Under the pieces are notes generated by a model, which saw only the letters and a list, made by a program, of their open reading frames with translations, searched no databases and was not told the origin of the DNA. From Thiobacillaceae bacterium (GTDB taxonomy: Bacteria; Pseudomonadota; Gammaproteobacteria; Burkholderiales; Thiobacillaceae), in NCBI GenBank assembly GCA_012274165.1, contig JAAPAA010000297.1, forward strand, positions 1 to 19,299: a stretch of DNA of 19,299 bases. The letters are read 5' to 3'. Both the position numbers and the translations under genes were made by a program. Positions 7,948 to 15,448 of this stretch are shown in pieces; within the stretch, counting starts at the first letter, position 1; each line of letters begins with the position of its first letter.

Positions 7948-8534
7948 GCAAGCTCGTCATCGCCTCCGGCAACGCCGGCAAGCTGCGCGAAATCGCCCGT
8001 ATCCTCGCCCCGCTGGATATCCAGGCGGTCCCGCAATCCGAATTCGACGTGCCCGATTGCCCCGAGCCGCACGTCACCTTCGTCGAGAATTGCCTGGCCA
8101 AGGCGCGCCACGCCAGCGCGCACACGGGCCTGCCCGCGCTGGCCGACGATTCCGGCATCTGTGCCGAAGCGCTCGGCGGCGCGCCCGGTGTCTATTCCGC
8201 GCGCTATGCGGGCGAGCCCAAATCGGACCAGCGCAACAACGAAAAACTCATCGCCGCGCTGGCCAACGAGAGCAATCGCCGCGCGCACTACACCTGCGTC
8301 ATGGTCTACGTGCGCCACCCCGACGACCCCGAGCCGATCATTTCGGAAGGCCGCTGGCACGGAGAAATCATCGACACCCCACGCGGTGAGAATGGCTTTG
8401 GCTACGACCCGTATTTCCTCGTCCCGCAATTCGGCAAAACCGGCGCCGAGCTGGACGAAGACACCAAGAACGCCATCAGCCATCGCGGCCAGGCGCTGCG
8501 CGATCTGGTCGAAAAGTTAAAGCAGTTTGGCTGA
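7944..8534 (+). CDS. rdgB: ITP/XTP/dITP pyrophosphatase (RdgB/HAM1 family)
   Basis: This enzyme hydrolyses non-canonical purine nucleoside triphosphates (ITP, dITP, XTP) to monophosphates and keeps them out of DNA and RNA. The 196 residues begin at an ATG that overlaps the rph stop (ATGA). Motifs: substrate-binding SGNAGKLRE (residues 8-16), catalytic ADDSGI (67-72), GGAPGVYSARYAG (78-90), GFGYDPYF and the C-terminal SHRGQALR. The 4-nt overlap with rph indicates translational coupling. hemW follows after 7 nt, so rph-rdgB-hemW is one operon. Identification is firm. Confidence 0.95.
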   Translation: MSKLVIASGNAGKLREIARILAPLDIQAVPQSEFDVPDCPEPHVTFVENCLAKARHASAHTGLPALADDSGICAEALGGAPGVYSARYAGEPKSDQRNNEKLIAALANESNRRAHYTCVMVYVRHPDDPEPIISEGRWHGEIIDTPRGENGFGYDPYFLVPQFGKTGAELDEDTKNAISHRGQALRDLVEKLKQFG

Positions 8535-8541
8535 GTCGGTC

Positions 8542-9702
8542 ATGCGTTTTGCCGGCGGTGGCTTGACCGCGTCGCCGCCGCTGTCGCTCTACATCCACCT
8601 GCCGTGGTGCGTGAAGAAGTGTCCGTATTGCGATTTCAATTCGCATGCGGCGCAGCGCCTGCCCGAAGCCGCTTACATCGACGCGCTGCTCGCCGATCTG
8701 GAGCGTGCGTTGCCGGATATCTGGGGGCGCAGAATCCACACGGTGTTTTTCGGCGGCGGCACCCCCAGCCTGTTTTCGGCGGAAGGGATCGACCGCATTC
8801 TCACCAGCGTGCGCACGCTCACGCAACCGATGCCGGGCGCTGAAATCACGCTGGAAGCCAACCCCGGCACGGTGGAAGCCGCCAAATTCGCGGGCTTTCG
8901 CGCGGCGGGCGTCACCCGCGTGTCGCTCGGCATCCAGAGTTTCAACCCGCGCCATCTCAAGGTACTCGGGCGCATTCACGACGACTCGGAGGCGCGCCGC
9001 GCGGCTGAACTCGCGGCCACCCATTTCGACACATTCAATCTCGACCTGATGTATGCGCTACCGGGGCAAACGCTGGCCGAGGCGCTGGCCGATATCGATA
9101 CCGCGCTCAGCTTCCAGCCGCCGCACCTGTCGGCCTACCATCTCACCCTCGAACCCAATACGCCCTTCGGTCACACCGCGCCGCCGAATCTGCCGGATGA
9201 CGATCTGGCCGCCGACATGCAACTGGCAATCGAAGCCCGTTTGGGTGAGGCGGGGATGCAGCACTACGAAACCTCGGCCTACGCGCGGCCGCATCACGCC
9301 AGCCGCCACAATCTCAACTACTGGCAGTTCGGCGATTACCTTGGCATCGGTGCGGGCGCGCATTCCAAGCTCAGCTTCCACGACCGCATTGTTCGCCAGA
9401 TGCGCACCAAGCATCCGCAGCAATACATGGATGCGGTGGCGCAGGGCACGCACATCGCCGACGCCCGTACGCTGACGCGTACCGACCTGCCATTCGAGTT
9501 CATGATGAACGCGTTGCGCTTGAATGAGGGCGTGCCGGCCGCCTTGTTCGAAGAGCGTACCGGGCTGCCGTTGATCGTCTGCACGGGCGCATTGGAGAAG
9601 GCGCGTGCGCTGGGCTTGTTGCTGCCCGGTGCGACTCGCCTGCAGCCCAGCGTGCAGGGGCAGCACTTCTTGAATGACCTGCTGGGATTGTTTCTGGCTT
9701 AA
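8542..9702 (+). CDS. hemW: Radical SAM heme chaperone HemW
   Basis: HemW is a radical SAM protein that binds heme and delivers it to target proteins; it was formerly annotated as oxygen-independent coproporphyrinogen oxidase-like. From the ATG at 8542 it has 386 residues. The [4Fe-4S] motif CVKKCPYC is at residues 23-30 (CX3CX2C) and is followed by DFNSH. Further radical SAM features are FFGGGTPSLF, ITLEANPGT and VSLGIQSFNPRHLKVLGRIH. The C-terminal half carries the HemW-type ARPHHASRHNLNYWQFGDYLG region (split over about 249-270) and GIGAGAHSK. A TTG at 8527 could start the protein 5 residues earlier but overlaps rdgB. Its stop codon overlaps the stop of the convergent senA gene by 4 nt (TTAA), leaving no room for a terminator. 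Confidence 0.93.
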   Translation: MRFAGGGLTASPPLSLYIHLPWCVKKCPYCDFNSHAAQRLPEAAYIDALLADLERALPDIWGRRIHTVFFGGGTPSLFSAEGIDRILTSVRTLTQPMPGAEITLEANPGTVEAAKFAGFRAAGVTRVSLGIQSFNPRHLKVLGRIHDDSEARRAAELAATHFDTFNLDLMYALPGQTLAEALADIDTALSFQPPHLSAYHLTLEPNTPFGHTAPPNLPDDDLAADMQLAIEARLGEAGMQHYETSAYARPHHASRHNLNYWQFGDYLGIGAGAHSKLSFHDRIVRQMRTKHPQQYMDAVAQGTHIADARTLTRTDLPFEFMMNALRLNEGVPAALFEERTGLPLIVCTGALEKARALGLLLPGATRLQPSVQGQHFLNDLLGLFLA

Positions 9703-10859
9703 GCGCTGGCCGTGCGGAAGCCCGCAAACGCATCGCGCCGGTGCGGCTGATAAAAATTGCGGAAGCCGGGTCGTTTGAGCCGCGCATCGGTTACCGGCCC
9801 GCCGCCGCGCAATTCCTGATGGCTGTGGAACCAGGGTTGCGAATAATCACGATACGGATCGGGCTCAAATCCGGGGTAGGGTGCGAAGGTGTTGCGCGTC
9901 CATTCCCAACCCGCACCCCATAAAAAACCAACCGCCCTGGTCGCATGCTGCCATTCGGCGGCGCTGGGGAGGCGACGTCCCAGCCAGGCCGCACACGCTT
10001 CGGCTTCAAAACAATTCACATGCAACATGGGTGCGCCCGCGCGTAGCGGCGTCCAGTGCGCAAAGCGGCGCACCTGCCAGCCGTCGTCGGTCTTGCGCCA
10101 GTACAGCGGGTGATTCGTGCCGCTGGCCGTGCGCCAGTCCCAGCCCGCTTCCGACCATGCTGCGCGGTGCTGGTAGCCGCCGGCGTCGACGAAGGCGGCA
10201 AAGGCGGCTTCGCTCACCGGGCTTGCGTCGATATCGAATGCCGGGACGCGCACGCTGTGCCGCCATTTTTCGTTGTCGAAAATGAAGCCTTCGTGGGTTC
10301 CGCTGCCCAGCGTTATTTCGGCCTCGGCAAACGCCAGCCGTTGGGCGAGCAGGGGCAGATCGCCAGGCAGCGTCAGCGCAGCAGGCGGTGCGTAGCCCAG
10401 GTATTGAAACGCCATCCACCAGGCCTCGATATGCATCAGCTCGTGATACAGGCATAGCTCGGCCAAATAGGCCAGTGCAGGGTTGAATGCACTGCGCAAC
10501 CTGGCCGTCACGGCTGCCGTCACCTGCGTGGCGTACCCATCCAGTGCGGCGGGTTGCAGCAAGGCCAGATCCCAGCGCGTGTCGTGTGGTACCGCGGACG
10601 AATCGTAGAGCGCATCGGCACCCGGCAGCAGGCTGTCGGCGACACGGCCATCCGCCTGCGCCCGCAGGCACCAGCGTTCCTGAAACCAGACGATGTGACC
10701 GAGTTCCCACAAGGGCGGATTCAGCATCGGGTCGCGCGGCCCCAGCCAGCCGTCTGCGGGCAGGCAGGCCGCCAGCGCGCGCAGCTGCTCGCGCGCCTGC
10801 GCCAGGCTGGCGACGAGCTGATCCGGCGTATAGCCGCTGACGGGGCGATCAAGGTTCAT
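9699..10859 (-). CDS. senA: Probable selenoneine synthase SenA (EgtB-like DinB/FGE-sulfatase nonheme iron enzyme)
   Basis: A 386-residue EgtB-family protein. The N-terminal DinB-like four-helix domain contributes the iron ligands: H55 in LWELGHIVWFQE, then H139 and H143 in the HX3HXE pattern HELMHIE (139-145). The C-terminal FGE-sulfatase/C-type-lectin domain starts near residue 181 (ITLGSGTHEGFIFDNE) and carries LPSAAEWQHA, WEWTRNTFAPYPGF and a final AFAGFRTA. The DALYDSSAVPHDTRW segment (82-96) is one I associate with the betaproteobacterial SenA-type subgroup rather than mycobacterial EgtB. In established pathways EgtB joins hercynine to gamma-Glu-Cys, while SenA joins hercynine to a selenosugar. 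The divergent selD and the egtD behind it favour SenA. Ergothioneine synthase remains the alternative. The locus has no visible egtA, egtC or egtE. Confidence 0.72.
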   Translation of the reverse strand: MNLDRPVSGYTPDQLVASLAQAREQLRALAACLPADGWLGPRDPMLNPPLWELGHIVWFQERWCLRAQADGRVADSLLPGADALYDSSAVPHDTRWDLALLQPAALDGYATQVTAAVTARLRSAFNPALAYLAELCLYHELMHIEAWWMAFQYLGYAPPAALTLPGDLPLLAQRLAFAEAEITLGSGTHEGFIFDNEKWRHSVRVPAFDIDASPVSEAAFAAFVDAGGYQHRAAWSEAGWDWRTASGTNHPLYWRKTDDGWQVRRFAHWTPLRAGAPMLHVNCFEAEACAAWLGRRLPSAAEWQHATRAVGFLWGAGWEWTRNTFAPYPGFEPDPYRDYSQPWFHSHQELRGGGPVTDARLKRPGFRNFYQPHRRDAFAGFRTASA

Positions 10860-10916
10860 GCTATATAGATACTCTCAATCCAGGCTTCCACTTTAAACCA
10901 CAGGTGAATTCAGAAC
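10860..10916. promoter_or_regulatory. 57-bp divergent spacer between senA and selD
   Basis: Both promoters of the selenoneine-type locus must lie here or inside the flanking genes. The spacer is AT-richer than its surroundings (TATATAGATACT near 10863-10874, CTTTAAACC near 10891-10899). The selD side has a Shine-Dalgarno AGGTGA at 10902-10907, 9 nt before the ATG. I see no convincing paired -35/-10 hexamers and no long dyad. The compactness suggests joint control of the two divergent units. Confidence 0.4.
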
Positions 10917-12002
10917 ATGAGCGAGCCCATTCTTGACGCTGCCCCCCTTGCCCAAGCCATCCGCCTGACCCAGTTCTCGCACGGCGGCGGCTGCGGCTGC
11001 AAAATATCCCCCACTGTGCTGCGTGAAATTCTCTCCGATACGCCTTTTGCGTCGCACCTGGCAGCGGCCTATCCCGACTTGCTGGTCGGCATCGAACATG
11101 GCGACGACGCCGCCGTGTATCGGCTGAACGACGAGCAGGCCATCGTCGCCACCACTGATTTTTTCATGCCGATTGTGGACGACCCCTACGAGTTCGGCCG
11201 CATCGCTGCCACCAATGCCCTGTCTGATGTGTACGCCATGGGCGGGCGGCCGCTGTTCGCGCTCGCCATTGTCGGCATGCCGATCGGCAAGCTGCCGAAC
11301 GAGGTCATCCGGCAGATCCTCGCGGGTGGCGAGGCGGTGTGCAAGCAGGCCGGCATTCCGATTGCGGGCGGACATTCCATCGACGCACCGGAACCGATCT
11401 ACGGCCTGGTTGGCATAGGCGTGGTCGATCCGCGCCGCGTCAAGAAAAACTCGGGCGGCCAGGCAGGTGACGTGCTCATCCTCGGCAAGCCGCTCGGCGT
11501 CGGCATCTACAGTGCGGCGCTGAAGAAGGACGCACTCAGCGCCGACCGATACGCAGCCATGATCGCCGCCACCACCCAGCTCAACACCGCCGGCACCGAC
11601 CTTGCGGGGATCGATGGTGTCCACGGGCTCACCGACATCACCGGCTTTGGCCTCGCCGGCCATTTGCTCGAAATCACCCGTTCCTCGAAGCTGGCCGCGC
11701 GCGTCGAGTTCGCACGCTTGCCGCTGCTGCCGGGTGTTGCCGAACTCGCACAGAGCGGTCACATCACCGGCGCCAGCCAGCGCAACTGGGCGAGCTACGG
11801 TGCAGAAGTGAACTTGTTTGAGGGCATCTCCGACTGGCAACAGGCGCTCCTGAGCGACCCGCAAACCAGTGGCGGCCTGCTGGTGAGTTGTGCGCCCGCA
11901 TCGCGTCAGGCCGTGCTCGATGTGTTTCACCAGCATGGCTTTGCCGGCGCGGTGGAAATCGGCGGGCTGCATGCGGGAACGAACGTGACGGTCAGCGCTT
12001 GA
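10917..12002 (+). CDS. selD: Selenophosphate synthetase (SelD / SenC)
   Basis: This enzyme makes selenophosphate from selenide and ATP, the active selenium donor. The 361 residues include the N-terminal catalytic segment SHGGGCGCKIS (21-31). C26 and K29 match the catalytic Cys17 and Lys20 of E. coli SelD, so this is a cysteine rather than selenocysteine form. Nucleotide/metal residues lie in GIEHGDDAAVY (58-68), VATTDFFMPIVDDPY (77-91) and NALSDVYAMGG (100-110); GLTDITGFGLAGHL and DPQTSGGLL are typical of the C-terminal domain. In described selenoneine clusters the SelD homologue is called SenC. Selenocysteine or selenouridine synthesis are other uses, but neither selA/selB nor selU is in the window. 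The stop TGA is followed at once by the egtD ATG. Confidence 0.93.
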   Translation: MSEPILDAAPLAQAIRLTQFSHGGGCGCKISPTVLREILSDTPFASHLAAAYPDLLVGIEHGDDAAVYRLNDEQAIVATTDFFMPIVDDPYEFGRIAATNALSDVYAMGGRPLFALAIVGMPIGKLPNEVIRQILAGGEAVCKQAGIPIAGGHSIDAPEPIYGLVGIGVVDPRRVKKNSGGQAGDVLILGKPLGVGIYSAALKKDALSADRYAAMIAATTQLNTAGTDLAGIDGVHGLTDITGFGLAGHLLEITRSSKLAARVEFARLPLLPGVAELAQSGHITGASQRNWASYGAEVNLFEGISDWQQALLSDPQTSGGLLVSCAPASRQAVLDVFHQHGFAGAVEIGGLHAGTNVTVSA

Positions 12003-12944
12003 ATGACGTTTCGGTTTGTTGATTTCCCGGCGGTAGACGGCGACTTGCGCGCCGACGTGCTCGCGGGATTGGCTGCGCAGCCCAAAGCCATTCCGCCCAA
12101 ATACTTCTACGACGAAGCCGGTTGCCGCCTGTTCGAGGCCATCTGCGCGCAGCCCGAATACGCCCTCTGCCGCACCGAGCACGCGCTCATGCAAGCGCGC
12201 CTGCCCGAGATCGCCGCCGCCATCGGGGCGGTCGATTGCGTCATCGAGCCGGGCGCGGGTGACTGCGTCAAAGTCCGTGCCCTGCTCGATGCGCTGCACC
12301 CCGGCCAGCTGGTGGTGCTGGATATCGCCGGCGCGCCGCTCGCCGCCGCCGCCGAACGGATCGCCGACGACTATCCCAGCGTGGCGGTGACCGCGCTGGG
12401 TATGGATTTCATTTACAAGCTGGAAGCCGCTGCGCCTTACCTCACTACAGACCAGCGGCTGGTCTATTACCCCGGCTCCAGCATCGGCAACTTCGCACCA
12501 AGTGACGCCGCCGCCTTGCTCGCGCGCTTTCGCCAGTTGGCAGGCGAGTCCGGCCAGTTGCTCATCGGCTTCGATCTCAAGAAAGACCCCGTACAGTTAC
12601 ATCACGCCTACAACGATGCTGCTGGCGTCACCGCCGCGTTCAACCTCAATCTGCTGGCGCGTTTGAATCGCGAACTCGAAGCCGATTTCGACCTCAGCCA
12701 GTTTCGCCACTACGCCTTCTACAACCCGGCCGCCGGGCGCATTGAAATGCACCTGGTCAGCTTGATCGAGCAAAGCGTCAACGTGGCGGGCCAGCGCTTT
12801 CACTTCAATCTGGGTGAAGCGCTGCACACCGAAAACGCCTACAAATTCCGCAGCGACGAATTCAGCGCCATCGCCGCAAGCGCCAATTGGCGATTGATTC
12901 GCGGCTGGGAGGGGGATGGATTTGCTGTTCAGCTGTATGGATAA
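12003..12944 (+). CDS. egtD: L-histidine N(alpha)-methyltransferase EgtD (hercynine synthase)
   Basis: EgtD trimethylates histidine with three SAM to give hercynine, the scaffold of ergothioneine and selenoneine. The 313 residues fit the family (about 320). Visible features: PPKYFYDEAGCRLFEAICAQ (31-50), SAM site IEPGAGDCVKVRALL (81-95) with DIAG at 107-110, YYPGSSIGNF (155-164), IGFDLKKDP (188-196), AYNDAAGVTAAFNLNLL (202-218, histidine-binding Tyr/Asn region) and RIEMHLVS (246-253), whose Glu matches the hercynine-contacting Glu of mycobacterial EgtD. It abuts selD without a spacer (TGAATG) and has no strong Shine-Dalgarno of its own, so it is probably translationally coupled. This places hercynine supply and selenophosphate supply in one transcript. 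Confidence 0.93.
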   Translation: MTFRFVDFPAVDGDLRADVLAGLAAQPKAIPPKYFYDEAGCRLFEAICAQPEYALCRTEHALMQARLPEIAAAIGAVDCVIEPGAGDCVKVRALLDALHPGQLVVLDIAGAPLAAAAERIADDYPSVAVTALGMDFIYKLEAAAPYLTTDQRLVYYPGSSIGNFAPSDAAALLARFRQLAGESGQLLIGFDLKKDPVQLHHAYNDAAGVTAAFNLNLLARLNRELEADFDLSQFRHYAFYNPAAGRIEMHLVSLIEQSVNVAGQRFHFNLGEALHTENAYKFRSDEFSAIAASANWRLIRGWEGDGFAVQLYG

Positions 12945-13535
12945 GGAAGCCGGATTTATAAACTGCGCGGTGGGCTGAAATCAGGCCAGGAGCGGCCGGT
13001 GGCGTCGCCTCAGCTAAAAGACCGGTGTCGCGCAGGTTGCCGACGTTTAGTGAGTACGCCGCCTGAATGCCCGCTTTAAGGACGATCCAACGGATGCAGA
13101 ACTAGCGCTGGATATCCTGCTCCGCCAGGTGATCAAAATGATTGGTCTGACACCATGGTTTTGCTGGATTTGCCAGCCACGCTTGCACCAGGTGAAGCAA
13201 CGGTAGCGATTAAGGCGGCGGAGGCAAACATCATGCAGCCGGCGCTTGTGCAGGTGCTATTCGAGTCTGCGGCAGACCAAAACCAATTCGAACTGGGCGC
13301 TGAATCTTCTGGTTTGCCAGGCCCAATACGCTCCCATTGAGCGGGCGTCTCATTTTGTGGTTCGTTTTAGTGGTCCGGCAAACGTCATTCCACATTCTAT
13401 TCAGGCTGAATTTACGCGTACTTTGGCCGCCAGCGGCAATTCCTGGGTGACGCAAGGTCGTGGCGACATCATGAACTTAACATGGGCGGATAGCTGAATC
13501 TGTCTTTGTAGATGCACTAAGCTACGATGATTAGC
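12945..13535. other. Unassigned stretch, possibly decayed coding sequence
   Basis: About 590 bp between egtD and the nuclease gene hold no gene I can support. Short open stretches are present: about 48 codons without a start near 13055-13203 containing DPTDAELALDILLRQVIKM, a 61-codon ORF at 13155-13340, and a TTG-started 83-codon ORF at 13246-13497 that overlaps it in another frame. Their changing frames and protein-like local composition suggest fragments of a broken gene. No family is recognised in them, no tRNA and no insertion-sequence ends were seen, and no terminator-like hairpin with a T-tract follows egtD. Confidence 0.4.
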
Positions 13536-13546
13536 GGAGGTCAAAG

Positions 13547-14497
13547 ATGCCAGTTTTTCCAAAGCCTAAGTTTGCCTTCGAATACGATCTAAACGCTGAG
13601 ATAACTCGCCTGCGCAAGCACAAGAAAGCGCGCGCGATTCCAAAACGCGAACAAGGCAAGCTGCTGGTGGCCACTTGGAATATTGCTAACCTTGGTGCCC
13701 AGGATCGACGCGATCAAGACCTGTCAATCATCGCCGAGGTTATTGGCTGGTTCGAGATTATCGCTATTCAAGAATGTCGGGAAAACTTTGGCGACCTGTT
13801 CGACATACACAATAAGCTTCCGAAGTCTTACCGCGTCGTCATGTCTGACGCATCGGGTAATAACGAGCGGATGGCATTTCTTTATGACAGCAACAAGCTG
13901 ACCGTGCTGGAGGAGATTGGCGAGATCGCTTTCCCTCCCTCACGTTTCAAAGCAATCAAGCTTCCAGACATAAACGCACAGTTCAGCGGGTTTGACCGCA
14001 CGCCCTATCTAGCCGCGTTTTCAGTAGGGAATACTTCCTTGATGTTCGTGAATGTCCATCTGTTTTACGGAGACGAAAAACCGGAATCAATTGCGCGTCG
14101 GTCATTAGAGACATTTGCTGTAGCCAAGTGGGCAGACTTGAGGAAAAAGAGCCCTTACTCTTTCACACGTGAGTTAGTAGCCCTTGGTGATTTCAACATG
14201 CCGAAATGCGAGCCTGGTGATCCCATCTATAACGCCCTAACGAAACTGGGCCTCAATCTTCCAGAGCATTCAACTCAAATTGCCTCGAGCATCAGCAGTG
14301 ATGCTAACTACGATCAGGTTGCCTTCTTTCCGGAAACATCACAAAGCCACTTTACTGGATTGAAGGGTGTTTTTGACTACGATGCAGCGATCTTTCCTGA
14401 CCTCTGGAAGAGCGGAACAAATCTGAAGGACTACAAGACCTATCTGCGTTACTACATATCTGACCACCGTCCTATGTGGGTGCAGCTGTCGATATAA
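13547..14497 (+). CDS. Endonuclease/exonuclease/phosphatase (EEP) superfamily protein
   Basis: A 316-residue protein with the metal-dependent EEP (DNase I/exonuclease III) fold. Motifs in order: ATWNIANLG (residues 42-50, N45), IIAIQECRE (71-79, catalytic E76), FVNVHLFYGD (167-176, H171), VALGDFNMPK (211-220, D215/N217), and YISDHRPMW (303-311, terminal D306/H307). All classical active-site positions appear present, so it is probably active on DNA, RNA or a phosphoester. A strong Shine-Dalgarno GGAGG (13536-13540) stands 6 nt before the ATG. There is no signal peptide, so it should be intracellular. Codon use is less GC-rich than in the flanking housekeeping genes, and it stands alone between unassigned DNA and a toxin-antitoxin pair, suggesting acquisition by transfer. 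The substrate is unknown. Confidence 0.85.
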   Translation: MPVFPKPKFAFEYDLNAEITRLRKHKKARAIPKREQGKLLVATWNIANLGAQDRRDQDLSIIAEVIGWFEIIAIQECRENFGDLFDIHNKLPKSYRVVMSDASGNNERMAFLYDSNKLTVLEEIGEIAFPPSRFKAIKLPDINAQFSGFDRTPYLAAFSVGNTSLMFVNVHLFYGDEKPESIARRSLETFAVAKWADLRKKSPYSFTRELVALGDFNMPKCEPGDPIYNALTKLGLNLPEHSTQIASSISSDANYDQVAFFPETSQSHFTGLKGVFDYDAAIFPDLWKSGTNLKDYKTYLRYYISDHRPMWVQLSI

Positions 14498-14552
14498 AAG
14501 TTCGTTGGTCATCTGGCCGACCCTATTTCCCGCTCCAACAACGGCTTGCCCG

Positions 14553-14583
14553 CGTGCAGGCGTGAGCCCACAATGCCTGCACG
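14553..14583. promoter_or_regulatory. Inverted repeat in the antitoxin leader, likely autoregulatory operator
   Basis: Two perfect 9-bp arms, CGTGCAGGC (14553-14561) and GCCTGCACG (14575-14583), are separated by 13 bp, so their centres are 22 bp apart (about two helical turns). They lie just before the Shine-Dalgarno of the antitoxin gene. FitA-type ribbon-helix-helix antitoxins bind such repeats as tetramers together with the toxin. No T-tract follows, which argues against a terminator for the upstream nuclease gene. Confidence 0.55.
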
Positions 14584-14593
14584 TGATGGCACG

Positions 14594-14600
14594 AAAGGAG
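14594..14600 (+). promoter_or_regulatory. Ribosome binding site deciding the antitoxin start
   Basis: The sequence AAAGGAG ends at 14600. The ATG at 14602 is only 1 nt away, while the ATG at 14608 is 7 nt away, a normal spacing. The second ATG is therefore the better start. Confidence 0.7.
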
Positions 14601-14607
14601 AATGAAA

Positions 14608-14838
14608 ATGGCTAACCTGAGCATCCGGAAGCTGGACGACGACACCATCCAGCGCCTGCGTATCCGCGCGGCCCATCACCAGGTATCGATGGAAGAAGAG
14701 GCACGGCGCATTCTTCGGCAGGCGGTCACCGCTCCCAAACGGCTGGGCGACCTTTCCGTGCGGTTCTTTGGGGCCGAGTCCGGAGTTGAATTGGAACTTC
14801 CCCAACACGCGCCACATGATCCGCTGAGTTTTGCCTGA
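14608..14838 (+). CDS. FitA/VapB-like ribbon-helix-helix antitoxin
   Basis: A 76-residue protein starting MANLSIRKLDDD, with a ribbon-helix-helix DNA-binding domain: beta strand ANLSIRKL (2-9), helices DTIQRLRIRAAHHQ and SMEEEARRILRQAV (28-41). The C-terminal tail (SVRFFGAESGVELELP, then PHDPLSFA) is the expected toxin-wrapping segment. FitA-type antitoxins neutralise a PIN-domain RNase and repress their own promoter, which fits the inverted repeat immediately upstream. Its stop overlaps the toxin start by one base (TGATG), so the pair is translationally coupled. A start two codons earlier (14602) is possible but too close to the Shine-Dalgarno. Confidence 0.88.
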   Translation: MANLSIRKLDDDTIQRLRIRAAHHQVSMEEEARRILRQAVTAPKRLGDLSVRFFGAESGVELELPQHAPHDPLSFA

Positions 14839-15263
14839 TGATCGTCGTTGATACCAACGTGATTTCAGAGGTCATGCGCCCGCAGCCTTCTTCGCAGGTT
14901 CTGAGTTGGTTAAATGCCCAGGACAGCAACCAACTATTCATCACCACCGTGACACTGGCAGAAATCGGCTATGGCCTGCGTGTTTTGCCAGAAGGTCAAC
15001 GCCGGTGGCAATTACATAGCCGTTTCGAGCAATTTGTCGCGCAAGCATTTGAGGAGCGGGTACTTGATTTTACTGCCTCTGCCGCCCGTGCTTATGCCGA
15101 AATCCAGGGGCATCGCAAGGAGCTTGGCCGCCCCATGAGTCCGCCAGACGCACAAACTGCAAGCATTGCCCACACCCATGGGTTTGCCGTTGCCACCCGA
15201 AACATCAAGGACTTTGAGGATTGTGGCCTTGAGTTGATCAATCCGTTCGAATTTGAACATTAA
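14838..15263 (+). CDS. FitB/VapC-like PIN-domain toxin ribonuclease
   Basis: A 141-residue PIN-domain protein. The acidic active-site residues expected for the family are visible: D5 in VVDTNVISE, E42 in TLAEIGYG, D104 in SPPDAQTASIA and D125 in ATRNIKDFEDCG. VapC/FitB toxins are Mg2+-dependent RNases that cleave tRNA, rRNA or other RNAs and are held inactive by the partner antitoxin. The gene overlaps its antitoxin by one base. The closing INPFEFEH is a common ending in this subgroup. The RNA target cannot be predicted. With all acidic residues present, the toxin is probably functional. Confidence 0.9.
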   Translation: MIVVDTNVISEVMRPQPSSQVLSWLNAQDSNQLFITTVTLAEIGYGLRVLPEGQRRWQLHSRFEQFVAQAFEERVLDFTASAARAYAEIQGHRKELGRPMSPPDAQTASIAHTHGFAVATRNIKDFEDCGLELINPFEFEH

Positions 15264-15448
15264 GATTAAGAGCGGTGACGCCCGTTGCCTGGCTGACAAA
15301 ATACGGCACATCGTGACCGGCAAGGGCGGTGATCTTTTACCCATTTTGCGCTGCCGGCTCATGTTGAACGTCAGCTTGCGTCCGTCACCCCCGCGCTGCG
15401 CAAGGCGTGCGGCGTGAATTGATGAATTTAACGCGACCTTGGCTAAAG

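Noticed and set aside
10893..12299. 468-codon minus-strand frame opposite selD and egtD
   Set aside because: The sense strand encodes two well-recognised enzymes; the antisense product matches nothing and has shadow-like composition.
13155..13497. Two overlapping short plus-strand ORFs (61 and 83 codons) downstream of egtD
   Set aside because: There is no recognisable family, no convincing Shine-Dalgarno and mutual overlap in different frames; better described as possible gene remnants.
14553..14583. Terminator for the EEP nuclease gene
   Set aside because: The 13-nt loop and the absence of a T-tract fit an operator better than an intrinsic terminator.
15264..15448. Additional gene or CRISPR-like repeats upstream of the pilin promoter
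   Set aside because: No supported open frame is present, since the minus-strand frame covering it is mostly antisense to the toxin gene. The only repeat seen was a chance-level CGTCA pair.
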